Of a stretch of DNA of 28,863 bases, positions 16,224-24,180 are shown in pieces. The DNA comes from an uncultured Acetatifactor sp. (GTDB lineage: Bacteria; Bacillota; Clostridia; Lachnospirales; Lachnospiraceae), in contig CAJTPH010000037.1 of assembly GCA_910578215.1 (NCBI GenBank), positions 1,475 to 30,337 of the forward strand, given 5' to 3'. The stretch's first letter is position 1; each line of letters opens with the position of its first letter. The translations under genes were made by a program, and so were the position numbers. Below the pieces are notes generated by a model. That model saw only the letters and a program-made list of their open reading frames with translations. It searched no databases and was not told where the DNA came from.

Positions 16224-17057
16224 TCATTCCAGAAGCCGTTCCACGTTCAGCATGCCCCAGCCCTGCATATTCCAGGGCATGCCCAGATCATCCGCCGTAA
16301 ACTGCAGCTTCTGCTTGCATTCCTCGTTGGTCATTTCCGGATATTTTCCAAGCAGCAGGGCGGCGGCTCCGGAGACGACGGGGGTCGCCATGGATGTGCC
16401 GCACTTTGTTGTATAAGCATTTCTGATTTTGCCGTTTATTTTGTAAAAATATGCGTTACAGGATACAATATCCGTTCCCGGCGCTACCAGGTCCGGCTTG
16501 CGAATAACGCTCCCAAGCCTTCCTCTGCCGGAGTAGGCCTCACAGCGCCCGGGCTTATCTTTTGCGTAGCTGCCGTCATGGCACCCCACCGTCACCACCC
16601 GGCTGCTTCCTCCCACCGCGGAGATCGTTCCGTCCCCCGGTCCCTTATTTCCCGCCGCACATACCACCAAAATCCCGCTGTTCCAGACCTGATCTATTTT
16701 TTCCTGCAGGACAAGCTCCTTCTCCGGCTGGTCCATAGAACCAATCCCTACGGAAATATTCAAAATACGGATATGATATTTTTCTCTCACCTCGAGAACC
16801 CATTCAAGCCCCGCCAGCATTGCCTCCGTGGAGCCGTCTCCTCTTTCGTCCAAAACCTTGCCAACCACCAGCCTTGCCCCCGGCGCCATTCCCCGGTACT
16901 TCCCGTCGGAAAGCATGCCGCTGCCGCACAGTATCCCGCAGACATGGGTTCCGTGCCCGTTGTTGTCATATATCAGATTCCTGTGTCCCACGAAATCCCG
17001 AAAGCACAAAGGCGCCCCCAGCAAATCGGGATGACGCCCTATTCCCTCCGGTGTCAC
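16224..17057 (-). CDS. Subtilisin-like S8 serine protease body lacking the catalytic Asp (probably broken)
   Basis: The open frame gives 277 residues with most of a subtilase: catalytic His35 in NNGHGTHVCGI, oxyanion Asn137 in VCAAGNKGP, and catalytic Ser222 in CGTSMATPVVSGAAALL. The C-terminal end looks complete (QGWGMLNVERLLE). The frame begins abruptly at RHPDLLG, the part that normally follows the Asp motif DTG; no Asp motif lies upstream in this frame, which is closed at 17180. The only early start, GTG at 17057, has no ribosome site. An Asp-Thr-Gly is encoded just upstream in another frame, and a separate fragment with VTIAVLDTG lies at 28426-28641. Family members are secreted or cytosolic proteases; no signal peptide is seen. 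As written it should be inactive. Confidence 0.85.
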   Translation of the reverse strand: MTPEGIGRHPDLLGAPLCFRDFVGHRNLIYDNNGHGTHVCGILCGSGMLSDGKYRGMAPGARLVVGKVLDERGDGSTEAMLAGLEWVLEVREKYHIRILNISVGIGSMDQPEKELVLQEKIDQVWNSGILVVCAAGNKGPGDGTISAVGGSSRVVTVGCHDGSYAKDKPGRCEAYSGRGRLGSVIRKPDLVAPGTDIVSCNAYFYKINGKIRNAYTTKCGTSMATPVVSGAAALLLGKYPEMTNEECKQKLQFTADDLGMPWNMQGWGMLNVERLLE

Positions 17058-17140
17058 ACAACTGCAAAACCAAAGGGTGCACCTCCGGCTCTGCCGGTCA
17101 GCCGCTTCGGCGGCATATTTGCCCGCGTCGGAAGTTTCAT
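17046..17140 (-). pseudogene. Possible frameshifted N-terminus of the S8 protease
   Basis: From ATG at 17140 one frame reads MKLPTRANMPPKRLTG and ends FGFAVV before a TGA at 17054. Skipping one base there gives GAC ACC GGA (Asp-Thr-Gly), and skipping one more base a few codons on enters the frame of the protease body at IGRHPDL. The joined segment would be FAVVDTG(G)IGRHPDL, with normal Asp-to-His spacing (33 residues). Two small indels would thus explain the loss. The ATG has no ribosome site and directly follows the T-run of the chemotaxis terminator. Alternatively the resemblance is chance and the true N-terminus is elsewhere. Confidence 0.45.
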
Positions 17141-17177
17141 AAAAAACAGGAGACAGAGCTCGCGCCCGCCTCCCGTT
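17141..17177 (-). terminator. Intrinsic terminator of the chemotaxis operon
   Basis: On the minus strand AACGGGAG pairs with CTCCTGTT (8 pairs, one G-T) around a 17-base loop, followed directly by TTTTTT (17146-17141). It lies about 65 bases after the stop of the MCP gene. Confidence 0.75.
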
Positions 17178-17240
17178 TTACTCATTATTATGACAGCTGC
17201 TTTTGAGTGCCGTCTATCCTTCCGGACATCCGACCGCAGC

Positions 17241-19022
17241 TTAATACTTGCTGAAATCTCCGTCCAGAGAAATGATGCTCTCGTTGCTGTTGTAAGAAGA
17301 ACTGTTATCAACAAAAGAAGAAGTGGACATTCCTCCCGTGCGCAGCTTATACTGAGCAATAAGATTTCTAAGGGTGACAGCCTGGTTGGAAAGCTCCTCA
17401 CTGGCTGCAGCACACTGCTCGCTGGTAGCGGCATTGGTCTGTACAACGGTAGAAACCTGTGAGATCGCCTGGTCGATCTGGAAGATCGCCGTGGACTGAT
17501 CATTGGAGGATACCGCAATATTGCTGATAAGCCCAACGATCTCGTCGATGGATTTCACGATGGCATCCAGAGACTTCGCCGTCTCCTCCGCAATCTTGGT
17601 GCCGTTTGCCACCTTGTGAATGGAATCCTCGATCATCTCTGCGGTCTCGCCTGCAGCGGATGCGCTCTTTGCAGCAAGATTTCTGACTTCCTCGGCAACA
17701 ACCGCAAAGCCCTTTCCTGCCTCGCCTGCCCTTGCCGCCTCAACAGCCGCATTCAGTGCAAGAATGTTGGTCTGGAAGGAAATATCGTCAATGGTCTTAA
17801 TAATCTTGGAGATGGTCTCCGAGGACTCGTTGATGCTGTCCATAGCCTGAATCATGGCCTTCATCTGCTCGTTTCCGGCAGCCGCCATATCCTTAACGCT
17901 GTTTACAAGGTTATTTGCCTGGCTTGCCTGGGTAGCATTGTCCTTGGTTCGCTGGGTAACCTCATCCATGGAAGCGGTAACCTGCTGCAGTGCGCTCGCC
18001 TGCTCGGTAGAGCCCTGTGCCAGCGCCTGGCTTGCGTTTGCAACCTGCTCGGAGCCAACGGTAATCTGTGCGCCTGCCTCCCTGATGTTGTTCAATGTCA
18101 TATTCTCGTCAACAACCAGCTTGCGAAGGGATTTGCCAAGTAAATCCTTGTCGCCTCTGGGCTTTACATCTATGGTATAGTCTCCCTGAGAGATCACATC
18201 CGCAATTCTCGCCTGCTCCTTGGTCGCCGCAACCATCGCGCTGAACTCATCCAGCAATTCGCCCAGGTCATCGTTGTGAATCTTCTGGCAGTCCACATCC
18301 ACATCGCCTACCGCAATCTTCTTCGCAGCCTCGGAAACCTTTCTGATAGGAGCGGAAATCACCTTGATCAGCGCGATGCCGTAAACAAAGGTAATAATAA
18401 TCGCTATAACCGCTACGATAACAACAACAACCGTCAGCGTGACAAGATTGTTGTTTACTCTTTCATCCGCCTTGTTTGCTTCATCTTCCATCATGTTTAT
18501 CAGATCGGAAAACGCGCTCTCGGCACTTTTGGCAATACTGCCGCCATTGGTCATCATGTCGTTCTGGGCATCTATATGCTTGCCTGCCTTGACCATTTCA
18601 ATCTCGCTGTTCATGGAAGCAATCCACTCTGTCAGGTAGCTGCCAGCCTTCTCAAACTGAGTGTTGATGTTTGAAGACAGCTTATCTTTATTCTCGGTAA
18701 ACTTCATAAGAGCATCCTGCATTTCGGCTACGTAAGCTGCAATCTTCTGCTCCTCATCTTTGATTTTCGCAGAGTCATTGTAATACGCAAACAGAATATC
18801 TCTGGTGCACACGCGGACATTACAGAAATTGCCGTATGCCTCACTCAGGTAGTACTCGCTCATGGCGTAATTGTTATAACTGCTTTTACGGGCGGAATTG
18901 ACGGTAGCGGCGGTAGCAAGACCCACACTGGCGATGATGATCATAAAAATAAGCATCACCACGCTGAACATCGTAATTTTTCCTCTGACTGTCATGTCAT
19001 TGATTGAAAATTTCTTCTTCAT
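17241..19022 (-). CDS. Methyl-accepting chemotaxis protein
   Basis: A membrane chemoreceptor of 593 residues. Transmembrane segment 1 is at about 14-38 and segment 2 at about 194-216, framing an extracytoplasmic region of about 155 residues that looks all-helical (four-helix-bundle type). A HAMP domain is at about 217-270. The cytoplasmic signalling hairpin has its conserved tip ISFQTNILALNAAVEAARAGEAGKGFAVVAEEVRNLA around 415-450. The C-terminus ends in a Ser/Asn-rich tail without an obvious CheR-tethering pentapeptide. A frame extension to 19076 overlaps cheW; ATG at 19022 with AAGGAGAGG 6 bases upstream is chosen. It is the last gene of the che operon, 16 bases after cheW. The ligand is unknown. 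Confidence 0.95.
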   Translation of the reverse strand: MKKKFSINDMTVRGKITMFSVVMLIFMIIIASVGLATAATVNSARKSSYNNYAMSEYYLSEAYGNFCNVRVCTRDILFAYYNDSAKIKDEEQKIAAYVAEMQDALMKFTENKDKLSSNINTQFEKAGSYLTEWIASMNSEIEMVKAGKHIDAQNDMMTNGGSIAKSAESAFSDLINMMEDEANKADERVNNNLVTLTVVVVIVAVIAIIITFVYGIALIKVISAPIRKVSEAAKKIAVGDVDVDCQKIHNDDLGELLDEFSAMVAATKEQARIADVISQGDYTIDVKPRGDKDLLGKSLRKLVVDENMTLNNIREAGAQITVGSEQVANASQALAQGSTEQASALQQVTASMDEVTQRTKDNATQASQANNLVNSVKDMAAAGNEQMKAMIQAMDSINESSETISKIIKTIDDISFQTNILALNAAVEAARAGEAGKGFAVVAEEVRNLAAKSASAAGETAEMIEDSIHKVANGTKIAEETAKSLDAIVKSIDEIVGLISNIAVSSNDQSTAIFQIDQAISQVSTVVQTNAATSEQCAAASEELSNQAVTLRNLIAQYKLRTGGMSTSSFVDNSSSYNSNESIISLDGDFSKY

Positions 19023-19038
19023 GGTAAACCTCTCCTTC

Positions 19039-19554
19039 TTATTCTTGTTCTTCCTCTTGAATCTCCTCAAGAGCATCCAACACCTCTTGCTTGATCAGTT
19101 TTTCCGGGTCAATCAAAAGCTTTACCGAATCCTCTGTCTTCGCCAGACCGTAAACGTACTTGTTCTGCTCATTATCCTTGCGACCAAGAGTGGGCGGGGG
19201 AACAATATCGTCGTCCATTATGGTATCGACCTCCGCTATCTTCTCCACGATCAGCCCTACTACCGTTGACTTGACATCTATAACAATGATACAGGTCCGG
19301 TCTGTATACTCCTTGGGCTCCATCTTAAATCTTGTACGGACATCGATTACGGGAATGATCTTTCCGCGGAGATTGATCAGTCCCTTGATATAATCTTCCA
19401 CCTCGGGTACTACGGTGATCGGCTGCATAGCGATAATCTGTTTTACAAAGCTTATACTTATGCCGAAGAACTCTTTTCCCGCCTGGAAGGTCATAAATTT
19501 TCCCTTTTGGGCATCAGCCTCCTGCTCCTGCAGTTCCTCTTTCAATTCTTCCAC
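19039..19554 (-). CDS. cheW: Chemotaxis coupling protein CheW
   Basis: Links receptors to CheA at the membrane array. A single CheW domain spans about 18-155 of 171 residues, with FMTFQAGKEFFGISISFVKQII, the conserved INLRGKIIPVIDVRTRF and VVGLIVEKIAEV. Both termini carry unusually acidic tails (Glu/Gln-rich, MEELKEELQEQE and the final EEIQEEEQE). The start is GTG at 19554 with AAAGGAG upstream; the stop of cheA is only 6 bases before it, so translation is probably coupled. Confidence 0.95.
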   Translation of the reverse strand: MEELKEELQEQEADAQKGKFMTFQAGKEFFGISISFVKQIIAMQPITVVPEVEDYIKGLINLRGKIIPVIDVRTRFKMEPKEYTDRTCIIVIDVKSTVVGLIVEKIAEVDTIMDDDIVPPPTLGRKDNEQNKYVYGLAKTEDSVKLLIDPEKLIKQEVLDALEEIQEEEQE

Positions 19555-19560
19555 TATGTA

Positions 19561-21678
19561 CTATCTCCTTTCCTCGTCCTGAATCAATCCGGCAATATCC
19601 AGGATCAGTGCAATGCTGCCGTCACCGAGCTGTGTGCAGCCGGAAAGCCCTTTTACTTTTTTTATGTAGGAAGGGATTGGCTTAACCACAATCTCCTGCT
19701 GCTGAAGCAGCTTATCGATCAGCACGCATATCTGCTTGCCCTCATGCTCCAGAACAACTACAATGCCATCATCCACATTGCTGCAGGCATCCTGAAGGTC
19801 ATATTTTTCATTCAGCCTGATAAACGGATAATACTCTCCTCTGAGAACTACATATTCTTCTCCGCCGGGCTCCTGCACCAGAGAATCCTGCGTCATCCGC
19901 ACAAACTGCTTAATGGAGGAAGTCTCAAGAACAAACGGAGAGTTGCCCACCTGCACCACGATGCCGTTGATGATCGCCAGCGTCAGCGGTATCACCAATG
20001 TCATCTCCGAGCCTGCGCCCAGGACGCTGTCAATATCCAGTCTGCCGCCGATAGCCTGGATATTTTTCACAACCACATCCATGCCCACGCCACGTCCCGA
20101 ATACTCGGTTACCTGCTCCTTTGTGGAAAAGCCGGGCAGCGCGATAAACCTGTAGATCTCCTTCTCGGTAAAGTCGCTCATGGGCTTATTGTCAATCAGT
20201 CCCTTTTCCGCCGCCTTCTCATACAGCTTTTCCGCATTTAAGCCCTTGCCGTCATCCCTTACGCTTATGTATACCTTTCCGCCCTCGTTCTTTGCCTCCA
20301 GGGTAATTTTACCCTTTGCCGGCTTGCCGAGCATTATACGCTCATTTGCATCCTCCTCAATGCCGTGATCCACGGAGTTTCTCACCAAATGCATCAGAGG
20401 GTCCGAAATATGCTCGATAATATTTTTATCCACCTCGGTATTCTCACCGATTACCTCAAATTCAATGTCCTTATCCAGCTTTCTCGACACATCGAAGACG
20501 ATTCGCTTCATCTTCTGGAAGGTGTTGGTAAGGGGCATCATACGCATGGACATAATTACCTGCTGCAGCTCCGTGGTGTTCATTGCAAGCTGCGACGCCG
20601 CCTTCTGGAAATTGGTAAGATCCAGACCCGGAACCTTCAAATCGGGATTCTGAAGCACCGTTGCCTCCGCAATGACAAGCTCGCCTATCAGGTCCATCAG
20701 AGCGTCCATCTTCTCCACGTTCACGCTGATAATGCTCTGCTGCTTGGGCTGATGCTTCGCCAGGGTCTTTCCCTTTCCGGGGTCCTTGGATTTGACGACA
20801 TAGTCGCCGGGCGCCGGCTTGTCATCCTTTGCAGGCTTTACTCCGTCGTCCAGGTTTATGACAACGGGAGCCACCTCCCGTCCAAGCTCCACCAGCTCCT
20901 TACCGTACTGCTCGGCGTTGATCTCCTCAAAGTCGATCTTCTCCGCCTCCGAGCTGTCGATCAGCTCCAAAACCTCCTCCTTGGAAATTTTAGTCTGAAG
21001 CAGCATGTGGAAGCCCTCTGCCAGAATCACATCTCCGCTGGCCTCGTTGGAAAGAATGTCCTCAGGAGTATAAAGCAGATCCTCCGCCACCTCCTTCAGC
21101 GCATAGGTAGCGGAATATGCGCGGATATTGCTCATCTGAGTGTCATTTCTATAATGGATTACGACCTTATAAAAATGGCTGTCCTCCTCCGCAACGGGCT
21201 TTACATAAAACTGCGTGGGCTCCTCCTGCTTATTTGCCTTGGGAAGCCGAATACCCTGCTTTTTTATCTCGCCCTTGATCTGGCCCAAAAATTCGTCCAG
21301 ATCCTCCACCAGCTTTGATTCATCGCCGTCGGACGCTTCACCGTTCTTGAGCTTTTCAAGCTCTGCAGTGATGAAATCCGATACGGCAAGCACCTTCTCC
21401 ACAAGCTCCAGATGAGGCACATCCTCCGGATGAGATTCCCTTAAATAGTAGAAAACATCCTCAAGCTTGTGGGCAACCTTGGTGATGTTTTCATACATCA
21501 TCACTCCGGACGAACCCTTTATGGTATGCATCACGCGGAAAATTTCATTGATATCGGCATCGTCAAAGCATTCTGCATCCTGTTTCTCTAAAATTATGCC
21601 TTCCAGTTTTTCAAGAAGCTGGCTGCTTTCAAACAAAAACATGGAAAACATACTGTCCGTATTAAATTCTTCTGCCAT
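19561..21678 (-). CDS. cheA: Chemotaxis histidine kinase CheA
   Basis: A 705-residue cytoplasmic kinase that phosphorylates CheY and CheB in response to receptors. Domain order is P1 Hpt (about 1-110, phosphorylated His51 in VMHTIKGSSGV) and a P2-like domain (about 165-260) that would bind response regulators. A flexible Lys/Pro-rich linker follows (about 275-305), then P3 dimerisation (ISVNVEKMDALMDLIGELVIAEA), the P4 ATPase with HLVRNSVDHGIE, VRDDGKGL and YSGRGVGMDVVV, and a P5 CheW-like domain to the end. All catalytic motifs are intact. GGAGG lies 4 bases before the ATG. It follows cheY by 36 bases and precedes cheW. Confidence 0.97.
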   Translation of the reverse strand: MAEEFNTDSMFSMFLFESSQLLEKLEGIILEKQDAECFDDADINEIFRVMHTIKGSSGVMMYENITKVAHKLEDVFYYLRESHPEDVPHLELVEKVLAVSDFITAELEKLKNGEASDGDESKLVEDLDEFLGQIKGEIKKQGIRLPKANKQEEPTQFYVKPVAEEDSHFYKVVIHYRNDTQMSNIRAYSATYALKEVAEDLLYTPEDILSNEASGDVILAEGFHMLLQTKISKEEVLELIDSSEAEKIDFEEINAEQYGKELVELGREVAPVVINLDDGVKPAKDDKPAPGDYVVKSKDPGKGKTLAKHQPKQQSIISVNVEKMDALMDLIGELVIAEATVLQNPDLKVPGLDLTNFQKAASQLAMNTTELQQVIMSMRMMPLTNTFQKMKRIVFDVSRKLDKDIEFEVIGENTEVDKNIIEHISDPLMHLVRNSVDHGIEEDANERIMLGKPAKGKITLEAKNEGGKVYISVRDDGKGLNAEKLYEKAAEKGLIDNKPMSDFTEKEIYRFIALPGFSTKEQVTEYSGRGVGMDVVVKNIQAIGGRLDIDSVLGAGSEMTLVIPLTLAIINGIVVQVGNSPFVLETSSIKQFVRMTQDSLVQEPGGEEYVVLRGEYYPFIRLNEKYDLQDACSNVDDGIVVVLEHEGKQICVLIDKLLQQQEIVVKPIPSYIKKVKGLSGCTQLGDGSIALILDIAGLIQDEERR

Positions 21679-21714
21679 ACTTCCTCCAATCTTAAGGATT
21701 TTTTCGGGCGTTCT

Positions 21715-22107
21715 TTAAATCAGCCCCAGCTTATTCAATACCTTTTCAAATTTTTCCACATCGATGGGCTTGCCCACATAAGCTTCGCAGCCAAGCTCAA
21801 ACGCAAGCTTTACATTGCGCTCGTCGTTCAGCGCCGTGGTCATGATGACCTTTACGCTGTTCTTTTTAGGTATTCCCCTCTGGGCTTCAATGCCACGGAT
21901 CGCCTTCAAAACCTGATAACCGTCCATAACCGGCATCATTACGTCAAGACATACCAGATCGTAAGGCTCATCATCTTCCAATGCCATCATAAAGGCATCT
22001 ACTGCTTCCTCGCCATCCACCATCACATCGCATTCTCCATACTGTGACAGCTGTTTATCCATAAATTTCCTGGTGGCAAAATCATCCTCTGCCAATAAAA
22101 TTTTCAT
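21715..22107 (-). CDS. cheY: Single-domain response regulator, CheY-like
   Basis: A 130-residue receiver domain with no output domain. The acidic pair is Glu7-Asp8/Asp9 (LLAEDD), the phosphorylated residue is Asp55 in LVCLDVMMPVMDG, the switch Thr is at 90-91 (MTTAL) and the conserved Lys is Lys113 (GKPID). Its place between cheB and cheA supports the CheY role. An AAGGAG site lies 10 bases before the ATG. No flagellar motor gene is in the window, so its target (motor or another effector) is not shown here. Confidence 0.93.
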   Translation of the reverse strand: MKILLAEDDFATRKFMDKQLSQYGECDVMVDGEEAVDAFMMALEDDEPYDLVCLDVMMPVMDGYQVLKAIRGIEAQRGIPKKNSVKVIMTTALNDERNVKLAFELGCEAYVGKPIDVEKFEKVLNKLGLI

Positions 22108-22137
22108 TCACACTTCGCTCCTTTCTCATTGATGTAT

Positions 22138-23160
22138 CTATTTGCTCAACAGGCTGTATACCTTGCCTGCTATAGCCGTAACCGGCATCTGGTACTGCAC
22201 CGCGCCTATATCGAAGGCAACCTTCGGCATCCCGTACACGACACAGGTCGCCTCGTCCTGCCCGATGGTCTGAGCGCCGGCATTTCTCATCGCCAGCAGC
22301 CCCTTTGCGCCGTCGCCGCCCATACCTGTCAGTATGACGCCCACGGCGTTCTTTCCGGCAATCTTTGCAACGGAGTTGAACAGTACCTCCACGGACGGAC
22401 AGTGCCCGTTCACTCTCTCATTGCCCCTGCACTCCACCTGATACATGCCTCCAACCTTCACAAGGCGCATCTGCATGTCGCCGGGAGCGATCAGCACCTG
22501 TCCCGGAAGAACCCTGTCCCCGGTCTGCGCCTCCTTCACGGCAACCTCGCACTGGTTGTTCAGCCTGTCGGCATACATCTTTGTAAATCCGGGCGGCATA
22601 TGCTGCACAATGACCACGCCGGGAATATCCCTTCTGAATCGTTTGACGACCTCGAAGATTGCCTCCGTTCCTCCCGTGGAAGCGCCGATGGCCACTATGC
22701 GGTCCTTGCCCACCACGCTGGTAGGGCTCATCACCGAATCCGCATCCACGCGCTTTAATCTTCCCACCTTCGCCGTAGAGGCGATCTTTACCTTTGCGGC
22801 AAGCTCCTGGGTGAGGAAATCGTTCAGCTGCTCGCGGCTCAGGTTCGTGGGCTTGTTGACGAAATCCACCGCCCCTGCCTCCAGCGCGTCGAATACCTTG
22901 TCGTTTAAGGCGCTGATCATAACCACCGGAAGCGGATACTGAGGCATGAGCTTACGCAAGAATTCAATTCCGCTCATTCTTGGCAGCTCCACGTCAAGCG
23001 TCATGACATCCGGTCTGTATTTCAGAATGGCGTCCCTGGCCTCATAGGCGTCCTGTGCCTGCGCCACAACATCAATATTGGGGTCTGCGTCCAGCCCCTG
23101 TACGAGCAGATTGCGGAACATCAAAGAATCATCTACCACTAAAACTCTAATCGGTCTCAT
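22138..23160 (-). CDS. cheB: Protein-glutamate methylesterase/deamidase CheB
   Basis: Removes methyl groups from receptors for adaptation. It has 340 residues: an N-terminal receiver domain (about 1-120) with Asp10/Asp11, phospho-Asp56 (MTLDVELPRMSG) and Lys103 (NKP), a linker, and a C-terminal methylesterase domain. The catalytic triad residues are visible as Ser161 (IGASTGG), His187 (VQHMPPGFT) and Asp283 (GMGGDGAKG). The start lies one base after the stop of cheR, so the adaptation pair is coupled. Confidence 0.97.
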   Translation of the reverse strand: MRPIRVLVVDDSLMFRNLLVQGLDADPNIDVVAQAQDAYEARDAILKYRPDVMTLDVELPRMSGIEFLRKLMPQYPLPVVMISALNDKVFDALEAGAVDFVNKPTNLSREQLNDFLTQELAAKVKIASTAKVGRLKRVDADSVMSPTSVVGKDRIVAIGASTGGTEAIFEVVKRFRRDIPGVVIVQHMPPGFTKMYADRLNNQCEVAVKEAQTGDRVLPGQVLIAPGDMQMRLVKVGGMYQVECRGNERVNGHCPSVEVLFNSVAKIAGKNAVGVILTGMGGDGAKGLLAMRNAGAQTIGQDEATCVVYGMPKVAFDIGAVQYQMPVTAIAGKVYSLLSK

Positions 23161-23161
23161 A

Positions 23162-23980
23162 TCAGGTTCCCTGCTTTCTATAGATTGATGGTTGAATGTA
23201 CTGGAATTTTGTCATGCTGCGGTTCAGGCTCTCCGTTGTGCCGATAAACAGATACCCGCCCGGCTCCATGAAATCATAAATCTTATTGACCACCTGATAT
23301 TTGGTGTCATCGGGGAAATAAATCATCACGTTCCGGAGGAACACGATGTGAAATTTCCTTTTAAACGGGAAAGGGCTCATCAGATTAAACTGCCTGTAGA
23401 TCAATTCCTGCTTCAGCTCATCCTTGACCTGGTACTCCTCCTGGTTTAGCTGCTTGAAATAGCGCTGCTTCCACTTGGACGGCAGGGGCGCAATATCCTC
23501 CTTCAAATAGACGCCCTTGCTGGCGTGCTCCAGCACCCTTGTGGACACGTCCGTGGCGAGAATCCTTGTATCCCAAGCCTTGTGCTCCAGACCAAAAAAA
23601 TCGAGCACCACCATCGCCAGCCCATAAGGCTCCTCCCCGGTGGAGGAAGCCGCCGACCATATACGCAGGTCCTTCTGCCCTGACGATACCGCCTTCGCCT
23701 TCGCCCACGGGAGCGCAACCTTCGTCATATAGTCAAAGTGCTCGCTCTCTCTCATAAAATATGTATGATTCGTGGTGAGTACGTTGATCAGATCGGTGGC
23801 CTCCGCCCCCTTGGGATTCTTCTCAACCTTCGCAAGATACTCCTCACAGTTGGCATATCCGTTGCGGGCAAGGTAATTATCCAGCCTCCCGCCCACCAGG
23901 ACCCTTTTCTGGCTTAAGTCTATGCCGTAATTTCTCTTTACATACACCACGATATGATTAAATTCACTGTCGGTAATCAC
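23162..23980 (-). CDS. cheR: Chemotaxis protein methyltransferase CheR
   Basis: Transfers methyl groups from S-adenosylmethionine to receptor glutamates. It has 272 residues. The N-terminal helical domain is at about 1-85, and the SAM-binding domain has IWSAASSTGEEPYGLAMV, ILATDVS and the late FLRNVMIYF and GYLFIGTTESL motifs, all typical. The start is GTG at 23980 with GGGGAGG 6 bases upstream. It is the first gene of the che operon with its own promoter at 24086-24114. Confidence 0.96.
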   Translation of the reverse strand: MITDSEFNHIVVYVKRNYGIDLSQKRVLVGGRLDNYLARNGYANCEEYLAKVEKNPKGAEATDLINVLTTNHTYFMRESEHFDYMTKVALPWAKAKAVSSGQKDLRIWSAASSTGEEPYGLAMVVLDFFGLEHKAWDTRILATDVSTRVLEHASKGVYLKEDIAPLPSKWKQRYFKQLNQEEYQVKDELKQELIYRQFNLMSPFPFKRKFHIVFLRNVMIYFPDDTKYQVVNKIYDFMEPGGYLFIGTTESLNRSMTKFQYIQPSIYRKQGT

Positions 23981-24085
23981 CTTTTGCCTCCCCAGACATC
24001 AGGGCTGCGTATTCTTTCGTGCCCCATGTCTATACATAATCATTACACTTACCAGCCCGGCAGCATGCGACTTATTATCTATATC

Positions 24086-24114
24086 ATTAAATCACACTAA
24101 GGATAAAAAGTCAA
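24086..24114 (-). promoter_or_regulatory. Promoter of the cheR-B-Y-A-W-MCP operon
   Basis: On the minus strand -35 TTGACT (24114-24109) and -10 TTTAAT (24091-24086) are separated by 17 bases, about 105 bases before cheR. It resembles a vegetative sigma-A promoter rather than a flagellar SigD one. Confidence 0.7.
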
Positions 24115-24145
24115 TCCCAAACGATGCTTCCAGCCCTCTGTTTCA

Positions 24146-24180
24146 GGGGCGCTGACGCGCAATCCCTTCCTGTCAGCCCC
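24146..24180 (-). terminator. Bulged stem-loop after the pseudo-HD-GYP regulator gene
   Basis: GGGGC-TGAC pairs with GTCAGC-GC-CCC (nine pairs and a two-base bulge), starting inside the gene's stop codon region. No T-run follows on the minus strand, so it may slow rather than end transcription into cheR. Confidence 0.35.

Noticed and set aside
17046..17064. Programmed +1 frameshift at GTG-TGA-C, as in release factor 2 genes
   Set aside because: Skipping one base at TGA does give Asp, but a second shift a few codons later is needed, there is no CTT-T slippery site, and the nearest SD-like GGAGG is too far upstream.
22138..24172. Flagellar-type (SigD) promoter before cheR
   Set aside because: The best match before cheR is TTGACT-17-TTTAAT, of the vegetative type; no SigD-like TAAA-N15-GCCGATAA pattern was found.
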